From JAGXFP01 sp039714535 (GTDB lineage Bacteria; Desulfobacterota; Desulfobulbia; Desulfobulbales; JAGXFP01): DNA of 38,199 nt. Under the pieces are notes generated by a model. That model saw only the letters and a list, made by a program, of their open reading frames with translations. It did not search any database and was not told the DNA's origin. The position numbers and the translations under genes were made by a program. The DNA lies in contig JBDLJC010000033.1 in NCBI GenBank assembly GCA_039714535.1, positions 1 through 38,199 on the forward strand, given 5' to 3'. Of this stretch, positions 33,448-38,199 are shown one piece after another; positions within the stretch are counted from its first letter, which is position 1, and every line of letters begins with the position of its first letter.

Positions 33448-34106
33448 GCAGAATCCTGATAGTGGAAGATGAGCAGAAGCTTGCCGAGATCCTGAGAGAT
33501 TATCTGGCCCAGGCCGGTTTTGATATAACAGTGCTCGATAATGGCCTTGACGTTGTTCCCCATGTGCGGGAGAACCAGCCAGATCTGGTTCTGCTGGATT
33601 TAATGTTGCCGGGCCGTGACGGGATGGGTATCTGCAAAGAGATCCGAACCTTTTCCAATCTCCCAATTATCATGGTCACGGCCAAAGTTGAGGAGATAGA
33701 CCGCCTCCTTGGTCTTGAGTTGGGCGCTGATGATTATATCTGCAAACCTTTTAGCCCCCGGGAGGTCGTGGCCCGGGTCAAGGCGGTCTTGCGCAGGTCC
33801 GGCGGCGCAACAACCATTCAGGCCAAGGACCTTGTCCTAGACAAGGCCCGTTACCAGGCCTCGTTGCATGGCGTTGATCTCGGGCTCACGGCGGTGGAAT
33901 TCAAGCTGCTGGATTTTCTGGCGGCCAATCCAGGCCGGATCTATTCCAGGGACCAGCTAATGGATAAAATCTACTCTGACCATCGGATAGTCAGTGACCG
34001 GACCATTGACAGCCATATCAAGAAACTCCGTAAGAAGCTAGCGGCGGTGGCGCCGGATGAAGAGTTGGTTGGCTCGGTGTACGGAGTGGGGTATAAGTTT
34101 ATCTGA
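33444..34106 (+). CDS. baeR: Response regulator, BaeR-like (OmpR family)
   Basis: This cytosolic DNA-binding regulator has 220 residues. Its receiver domain has the acidic pair E8-D9, phosphoacceptor Asp52 (LVLLDLMLPGRDG) and the conserved Lys in DDYICKPFSPREVVARVK. The C-terminal winged helix shows TAVEFKLLDFLAANPGRIYSRDQLMDKIY and DRTIDSHIKKLRKKL. The stretch around EEIDRLLGLELGADDYICKP is nearly identical in pattern to E. coli BaeR. It would activate envelope-stress genes, probably including the adjacent Spy-like gene. Confidence 0.92.
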   Translation: MSRILIVEDEQKLAEILRDYLAQAGFDITVLDNGLDVVPHVRENQPDLVLLDLMLPGRDGMGICKEIRTFSNLPIIMVTAKVEEIDRLLGLELGADDYICKPFSPREVVARVKAVLRRSGGATTIQAKDLVLDKARYQASLHGVDLGLTAVEFKLLDFLAANPGRIYSRDQLMDKIYSDHRIVSDRTIDSHIKKLRKKLAAVAPDEELVGSVYGVGYKFI

Positions 34107-34250
34107 TTGCAGAAAATTTGGCGCAAATATGAATGGATGCGAGGTTTTCAGGCCATGACACCAGAGCATATTTCAAATGTCATAATGCCAGCCTTACCCT
34201 AATGCTCCCGCAAGCGAAACTAGATAAAAGCCAAAAGCTGTCCCCTTTTT

Positions 34251-34370
34251 TTATCGGCCGGAATGCCGGAGGCGACCGGTATCGCTCTCTGGATCGACCG
34301 TCTGCTAATGATCCGGACCGGCACCGACAGTATCGAAGAGGTGGTGGCCTTTGTCCCGGAAGAACTTTAA
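34251..34370 (+). pseudogene. C-terminal remnant of an EpmA/GenX (PoxA)-type lysyl-tRNA synthetase-like gene
   Basis: The frame ending at TAA 34370 encodes GMPEATGIALWIDRLLMI followed by RTGTDSIEEVVAF. This matches the C-terminal motif of EpmA/GenX and class II LysRS (G-x-A-L-G-x-D-R-L-x-M with a following S-I-x-E-V-x-A-F). No catalytic core precedes it; similarity fades near 34255. The residue normally Gly before (I/V)DRL is Trp here. An intact EpmA would modify elongation factor P. This is a decayed tail, overlapped by the start of the HigB gene. Confidence 0.65.
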
Positions 34371-34623
34371 GTTGAAACGTTTTTTTATAACAGGAAGCAC
34401 GGCGGGTATTAATCCAACTCAAGCTGATAGGTTAGAAGAACGGCTACAAGCTCTCCACACGGCTATAACTATTGACGATATGGATTTGCCGGGATGGAGA
34501 TTACATTCACTCAAAAGCGACCGGGTTGGATTATGGGCGGTCAATGTAAGTGGTAACTGGCGAATAGTTTTTCAATTCAAAGATGGTCACGCTTATGTGG
34601 TTAATTATGAGGATTATCACTGA
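34351..34623 (+). CDS. higB: HigB-type toxin (RelE/ParE superfamily mRNA interferase)
   Basis: This 90-residue toxin is expected to cleave mRNA in a ribosome-dependent way. Family patterns are clear: FFITGSTAGINP, LDIPGW-like DMDLPGWRLHSLK, and the C-terminal WAVNVSGNWRIVFQFKDGHAYVVNYEDYH. The start TTG 34351 has AAGAGG at 34336-34341; TTG 34372 is possible. The N-terminus is slightly short compared with the usual SFKHKGLKKFF, and it begins inside the EpmA remnant, so part of the original promoter and start may have been replaced. The gene order toxin-antitoxin with 1-bp overlap is typical of higBA. Confidence 0.88.
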   Translation: MSRKNFKLKRFFITGSTAGINPTQADRLEERLQALHTAITIDDMDLPGWRLHSLKSDRVGLWAVNVSGNWRIVFQFKDGHAYVVNYEDYH

Positions 34624-34916
34624 TGACAATTCAACAGCATAACCCCATGCACCCTGGGGCATTTATAAAACGAGTATACTTAACACCTTTTAATGTGGCC
34701 TCTAATGAACTAGCCAGGAAATTACATGTTAGTCCCGGTCTGGTTAGTCGTTTGATTAATGGCAAAACTAATGTGTCACCGGCAATGGCATTGAAACTTT
34801 CTAAGGTATTGGGCCGGTCTCCTGAAAGTTGGTTGTTAATGCAGGACAACTACGATCTTTGGCAGGCGAGGCAAGATGTTGATTTGCAAAATTACGAAAC
34901 AATGGCTTTTGCTTAG
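34623..34916 (+). CDS. higA: HigA-type antitoxin (XRE family)
   Basis: This 97-residue antitoxin and autorepressor neutralises HigB. Typical features are the N-terminal MHPGAFIKRVYL, a helix-turn-helix (NELARKLHVSPGLVSRLINGKTNVSPAMALKLSKVLG) and the C-terminal SPESWLLMQDNYDLWQA. Its ATG shares a base with the toxin stop (TGATG). It likely represses the higBA promoter together with the toxin. Confidence 0.93.
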   Translation: MTIQQHNPMHPGAFIKRVYLTPFNVASNELARKLHVSPGLVSRLINGKTNVSPAMALKLSKVLGRSPESWLLMQDNYDLWQARQDVDLQNYETMAFA

Positions 34917-35143
34917 CAATGATAATTGGCTGGGTCAGACTCTCCTGAAGCAGAAAAAAGAACCGGCTGCAGTCCTCTTTAAAAATGAAATATGTCATTG
35001 CCACCGGCCTACCGAGCACCACCGGTCTTGTGACCCTGAAGAAGTAATACCAGATGGGCAGTCGGTTGGCTTATCCGTAAAAGTTAGTCTGAGGATTGTT
35101 TTTCCTCAAGCCGTGATTCATTAATCGGTATTGTGTCACCGGA
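34917..35143. other. Non-coding or decayed stretch between higA and the XRE remnant
   Basis: No intact gene is visible. There is a perfect 6-bp hairpin TGAGGA/TCCTCA at about 35091-35109 without a strong T-tail. Short open frames here are not recognisable. Confidence 0.4.
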
Positions 35144-35280
35144 TTCGAGAGACAACCGCCCGAAGATCTGGCGTTGCAGTTTGAAGCGATTTCCATATTT
35201 AATCCGGAAGAGAAGAAGACCATCAAGGAAGTGCTGGAAGGCTTGATCTTGAAGCAAAGAGGTGGTCGACAACGCCTTAA
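35144..35280 (+). pseudogene. Frameshifted C-terminal remnant of an XRE-family regulator
   Basis: Frame 1 reads PPEDLALQFEAISIFNPEEK and continues KTIKEVLEGLILK up to about 35253. Reading then continues in another frame from 35254 as AKRWSTTP and stops at TAA 35280. Family members end in LQFEA(I/V)S.F...EKK...LEGLILKH(E/D)AKRW, so the two pieces are one C-terminus broken by a small deletion. No helix-turn-helix domain remains upstream. Its 3' end is 6 bp from the convergent Fic gene. Confidence 0.65.
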
Positions 35281-35285
35281 ACCTA

Positions 35286-37265
35286 CTAGCTGTTGCCGCC
35301 ATCGCTTTTTTCTTTATCCCAATCAAAACCAATAGATTCGAGCCTCTTCAGGCGTTCAGGAGTTGGCCGCTGCCGCCTGATTTTGGACACCCAGAAGCCG
35401 AGACTCTTCTGTTCGCCTCTTTGAGACACCCGAAAATGACCATGTACATCGTAGAATTTCTTTAACGCAGAAAGTTTCTCTTCCCATTTCGCCTCTAAGA
35501 CGTTCCACGCAATACCGATTTCATCGAGTTTTTTCTCATATTCTGGATCTAATCGGCCCTGTTTTCGGTAGTGCCTTTGGTCATTAAGCCATTTCCCTAA
35601 AGAGCGATATTTTTCATCAGGTTCAACTTGGGAAACATGAAGGTGCCCGTGGATAGCTTGATACTCCAGCAATTCCTCAATTCGTTCTTCCCAAGTTTTC
35701 ACATTAGAGCTTCCCCAAGTAAACCCAAGCCTTTCAAGTTTTTGCGTTCTCTCATGTGAAAGCTTTTCTGATTTATAACGATTCCTTTGGTTCCGAACCC
35801 AATGAGACAGTTGAGGATTTTCATCAAATCTAAGTGGCACGTCACAATGACCGAATCGCTTCTTGAAATCCGCAAGCTCCTTATAATTCTTCTCCCATCG
35901 ATTTTTCACAGGCTCCCAATCAAAGCCAATCTCTTCTAAGCGATCAAGCTGCTCTTTAGAAAGCAAACCACTTTTCTTTTTTATGCGCTGATCCGTCACC
36001 CAGTAACCGAGCTTCTTTGTTTTAGGATCTACCTTGGAAACACTTGAATGTTCATGCTCCTCGATAAACAGGGAAAGCTGTTTAAACATTTCTTCCCATT
36101 CTTCCCAATGCCCATCTAGAGTTTCAAACAACTCTTCTTCGCCGTTGTCATCGTCATCAACTTTGCCGTTTAACGGCGAGGTGTTGGACAAAAGTTCAAA
36201 TAGTTTTGTGTTCAGGTAAAGTTTTTCTCTACCCACCTTCTTTTGTTTCAATATCCCTACATTTTCTAACGCTTGTAAGTATTTTGAAGCTTGCTGGCGT
36301 TGGGCGATATCATTGGCAACAAGAAACTTAACTTTGCAATAAGGTTGTTCGAAAAGCTGTTCAACGAGTTCTTTTGAGTACATATAGTTAGGGAGTTTTT
36401 GCTTGGCATAAACAAGTGTGGTCTCAAAAAGGTCATTAATCTGGATTATCTTATCTCTGGTTGCACGAGCGGTTTGTTCAATACCATCGAGGATAAACAG
36501 TATCCAGTTCTCCCATTGGTTCTTTTCAGTAACTTGCCTAAGGTATTTATAGTACTTGCCTTTGTTGGCTATTATATACTGACTCAGAAACAGAATGGGC
36601 AGATCGAGAACGCCTTTGAATACCAGAAACAAGACGTTAATAATCCTTCCGGTTCTGCCGTTTCCATCGGAAAACGGATGGATAGCTTCAAATTGATAAT
36701 GAACAACCGCCAATTTAATCAAGATATCAATGCCGTCATCGTCGTCATGAATATAGGTTTCTAAATTCTTTAATTTATCCTGGATTACGGTCTTCATGGA
36801 AGGAGGGGTGTAAATGATTTCCCCTGTTTTCTGATTTGCGATTTTGGTCCCCGGGGTATTACGAACACCAGCTTGATTCTGCTTAATTATATTGCAAACC
36901 CGGATAAATAGGTTGGTTGACAGGACATGCCTTTCTTGCAAAAGCTGATATCCCTCCCATAAGGCTTCCCGATAACGTAAAACTTCTTTGGTTGCTGAAT
37001 CAACATTCTCGCTGTCTAACGAAAATGCCTCAAATAACTTATCGTTAGTGGTAACCACATTCTCTATTTCAGAACTGCTCCTGGCTTCCTGAAGAGTAAT
37101 AGAATTGATTAGAATATTCTGATTAGGGATTGTGTTGGCCAGCCCTTTTAGTTCGGCAAGTTGCCTATTTGCGGCAATGGCCTTTTTGAGGACAGCTTTG
37201 CTTTCCAGTTCAACATCTGGAGGTAAAAGCGGCAAACTATCGTATGGATCATCTTTTATAAACAT
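35286..37265 (-). CDS. Fic-domain protein fused to four helicase-associated (HA) repeats
   Basis: This 659-residue protein begins with a Fic N-terminal region whose alpha-inhibitory helix matches [S/T]xxxE[G/N] at S64-N69 (SSEIEN), then the catalytic Fic loop H196-PFSDGNGRTGR-R207. It is therefore a complete, self-inhibited AMP (or NMP) transferase of class II. Residues about 290-360 look like a winged-helix domain. After an Asp/Glu linker (369-380) come four consecutive repeats of about 65 residues (about 387-450, 456-517, 524-587, 593-650), each with W..(M/Y)...L..F...HGH..V, a GxW(V/L)..QR motif and LxxxGF/A.W. These match the helicase-associated (HA) domain, thought to bind nucleic acid. 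No helicase is present. It has low-GC codon use unlike the kor region and lies in a patch of mobile fragments. No strong Shine-Dalgarno is visible. Confidence 0.85.
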   Translation of the reverse strand: MFIKDDPYDSLPLLPPDVELESKAVLKKAIAANRQLAELKGLANTIPNQNILINSITLQEARSSSEIENVVTTNDKLFEAFSLDSENVDSATKEVLRYREALWEGYQLLQERHVLSTNLFIRVCNIIKQNQAGVRNTPGTKIANQKTGEIIYTPPSMKTVIQDKLKNLETYIHDDDDGIDILIKLAVVHYQFEAIHPFSDGNGRTGRIINVLFLVFKGVLDLPILFLSQYIIANKGKYYKYLRQVTEKNQWENWILFILDGIEQTARATRDKIIQINDLFETTLVYAKQKLPNYMYSKELVEQLFEQPYCKVKFLVANDIAQRQQASKYLQALENVGILKQKKVGREKLYLNTKLFELLSNTSPLNGKVDDDDNGEEELFETLDGHWEEWEEMFKQLSLFIEEHEHSSVSKVDPKTKKLGYWVTDQRIKKKSGLLSKEQLDRLEEIGFDWEPVKNRWEKNYKELADFKKRFGHCDVPLRFDENPQLSHWVRNQRNRYKSEKLSHERTQKLERLGFTWGSSNVKTWEERIEELLEYQAIHGHLHVSQVEPDEKYRSLGKWLNDQRHYRKQGRLDPEYEKKLDEIGIAWNVLEAKWEEKLSALKKFYDVHGHFRVSQRGEQKSLGFWVSKIRRQRPTPERLKRLESIGFDWDKEKSDGGNS

Positions 37266-37334
37266 CGTTTAACTGACGCATTAAATGTTAGCAGCGAACA
37301 CGAAACAAGGATTCGCGTCGAATCTATAAAACAT

Positions 37335-37373
37335 ATTCGACATATTTCCGTAACATGTCGAATCGTTCGACAC
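37335..37373. promoter_or_regulatory. TTCGACAT operator-like inverted repeat upstream of the Fic gene
   Basis: ATTCGACAT (37335-37343) and ATGTCGAAT (37355-37363) form a perfect 9-bp inverted repeat with an 11-bp spacer. A third half-site GTTCGACA lies directly after it (37365-37372). It starts 70 bp before the Fic start codon and is a strong candidate for a dimeric regulator site, perhaps the Fic protein's own winged-helix domain. Confidence 0.55.
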
Positions 37374-37485
37374 AAGGTAATTTTGTTAAAAACAGGAATA
37401 TCGAGAGATAGCAGAGGGACAAATCAAGAAAGGCGGTTAGAGGCCAGGAACTTTACTTTGAAGGATGTAGAGGGTCTGACGTGCT

Positions 37486-37532
37486 CGGGCTGCAACCGCT
37501 TCGCGTCTTTCGCTGCCTACGCTCGCAGCCCG
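37486..37532 (+). terminator. Terminator-like hairpin upstream of the IS fragment
   Basis: CGGGCTGC and GCAGCCCG form a perfect 8-bp outer stem around a 31-nt interior, followed by TCTTTTAT. It may block read-through into the IS. Confidence 0.35.
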
Positions 37533-37620
37533 TCTTTTATAGAACACCCCAAACCCCTCGAAGGGGTTCATGGTATGTGGTTGTCATATTTTGTGCAGGG
37601 TATGTCCGGCGGAGTGTATT

Positions 37621-38041
37621 CAGGGGACACCATAGAATGGCACTAGTTTAAGGCTTTTTTATCCGGGAAATCGGAGGAATATATTGACTAGACATGGTAT
37701 ATTTAAGCATGAAAAACATGCGAAAATTAATGCCATTGCTTCCAGGATTTCATCCGCAGGTCATGCGTCGAAAACCTCGCTCAGTTCAACAGAAATTTGC
37801 CGAAAAGATGTCTCTACTGAAGCAGAAATCTTTCAAACAACTCGGTGAATTATTTGAAGATTTTGTCCCCCGCACACTACTCAAGCCAGAGCGGAACGGG
37901 GCCATGAGTCGCCGCCGCCTTTTCTCAAAAGAAAATACATTCTGGGCCTTCTTCAGTCAGGTGCTGGATGCAGATGGTGGCTGCAAGGAAGTAATTCGCA
38001 AGCTTCAGTCTTATGCCTCCATATAAAGGAGTAAAAGAGTC
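37621..38041 (+). mobile_element. Truncated IS4-family insertion sequence (left part)
   Basis: The sequence from CAGGGGACACCATAG at 37621 looks like an IS end. It is followed by the 5' third of an IS4-type transposase that stops at 38026, where the terminal repeat begins. The right end of the IS is missing from the window. Confidence 0.5.
37694..38026 (+). pseudogene. IS4-family transposase, N-terminal fragment
   Basis: This frame encodes 110 residues. The segment SRRRLFSKENTFWAFFSQVL followed by DADGGCKEVIRKLQ is typical of the N-terminal region of IS4-type transposases of about 400 residues. The DDE catalytic domain is absent because the frame ends (YASI, stop) 15 bp before the terminal repeat. 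Either ATG 37694 or ATG 37709 is the start; an in-frame TGA at 37685 excludes more upstream starts. GGAGG lies at 37672-37676, too far from 37694 to be ideal. It is non-functional on its own. Confidence 0.75.
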
Positions 38042-38195
38042 GGGTCACCCATTAAAAGGCCCTTGTCAAGAGATAGACTCCCCCGTTGAGATGGGAAAAC
38101 CACCCATTAAAAGGCCCTTGTCAAGAGATAGACTCCCCCGTTGAGATGGGAAAACCATTTTCCCTCTCTTGGAAAGGTTAATATTCGTAGAGTTC
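38042..38195. repeat. Terminal inverted repeat, right copy, with internal 55-bp tandem duplication
   Basis: This is the reverse complement of 1-99, but the 55-bp unit starting CACCCATTAAAAGG occurs twice in perfect tandem (38046-38100 and 38101-38155), where the left end has it once. It begins 16 bp after the transposase fragment stop. Confidence 0.9.
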
Positions 38196-38199
38196 TCCT

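Larger units (their letters stand above)
37266..37693. other. Intergenic region between the Fic gene and the IS fragment
   Basis: This holds the TTCGACAT repeats, a plus-strand hairpin CGGGCTGC/GCAGCCCG (37486-37532) followed by TCTTTTAT that may terminate transcription, a second hairpin AACCCCT/AGGGGTT (37552-37568), and from about 37621 the presumed IS left end. The 87-codon frame over it is not protein-like. Confidence 0.5.

Noticed and set aside
34133..34375. 80-codon plus-strand frame after baeR
   Set aside because: A different frame of the same stretch carries the recognisable EpmA/GenX C-terminal motif, so this frame is a shadow.
37383..37646. 87-codon plus-strand frame upstream of the IS fragment
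   Set aside because: It runs through two hairpins and the presumed IS end, with no ribosome-binding site or protein-like pattern.
38046..38155. Two 55-bp direct repeats as a possible CRISPR array
   Set aside because: The units are directly adjacent with no spacers and there are no cas genes; it is a simple tandem duplication.

Overview
The window looks like one contig of an anaerobic, Gram-negative bacterium, most likely a Desulfobacterota (deltaproteobacterial) lineage near Desulfobulbales. That rests on gene content: a ferredoxin-dependent 2-oxoacid oxidoreductase, a 2-hydroxyacyl-CoA dehydratase/benzoyl-CoA reductase-type enzyme with its ATP-driven activator, a B12 radical SAM enzyme, and many outer-membrane or periplasmic proteins. 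Taxonomy is inferred, not proven.

Layout. Both ends carry the same sequence in inverted orientation (1-99 and 38042-38195), so the contig ends inside a multicopy repeat. 208-1422 (-) is a secreted collagen-like/FISUMP protein. 1745-9905 (-) is a co-oriented central-metabolism block: korDABC, a cysteine-rich small protein, a double-receiver/PEP-synthase-like protein, and gdhA. 10672-12114 (+) is a DEAD-box RNA helicase with a long leader.

12771-24725 is the most interesting part: two convergent operons whose stop codons lie 18 bp apart. The plus-strand operon encodes a metallo-beta-lactamase-fold hydrolase, an acyl carrier protein, a complete ketosynthase, a second ketosynthase lacking its active-site Cys (a chain-length-factor-like partner), a B12-binding radical SAM protein and a CrtI-like flavoprotein. 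The minus-strand operon encodes a second CrtI-like flavoprotein, an HgdC/BadF-type ATPase, two HgdB/BcrC-type FeS subunits and a polytopic NapH-like 4Fe-4S membrane protein. Together they read as an anaerobic type II polyketide or unusual fatty-acyl pathway. In it, a KS-CLF/ACP chain would be remodelled by radical, flavin and ATP-driven low-potential electron chemistry. Next to it lie a secreted toroid-repeat protein (24958-26751, -), an RND/MMPL exporter (27068-29380, -) and a LolA-like periplasmic protein (29620-30555, +), which suggests delivery of a lipid-like product to the outer membrane.

30915-34106 is an envelope-stress module: a Spy/CpxP-like protein and a small secreted protein, divergent from a two-component system closely resembling BaeSR. 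The right end (34251-38199) is a lower-GC accessory patch. It holds a C-terminal remnant of an EpmA/GenX-type gene, a HigBA toxin-antitoxin pair, a frameshifted remnant of an XRE regulator, a Fic protein fused to four helicase-associated (HA) repeats, an operator-like inverted repeat, and a truncated IS4-family transposase running into the terminal repeat.
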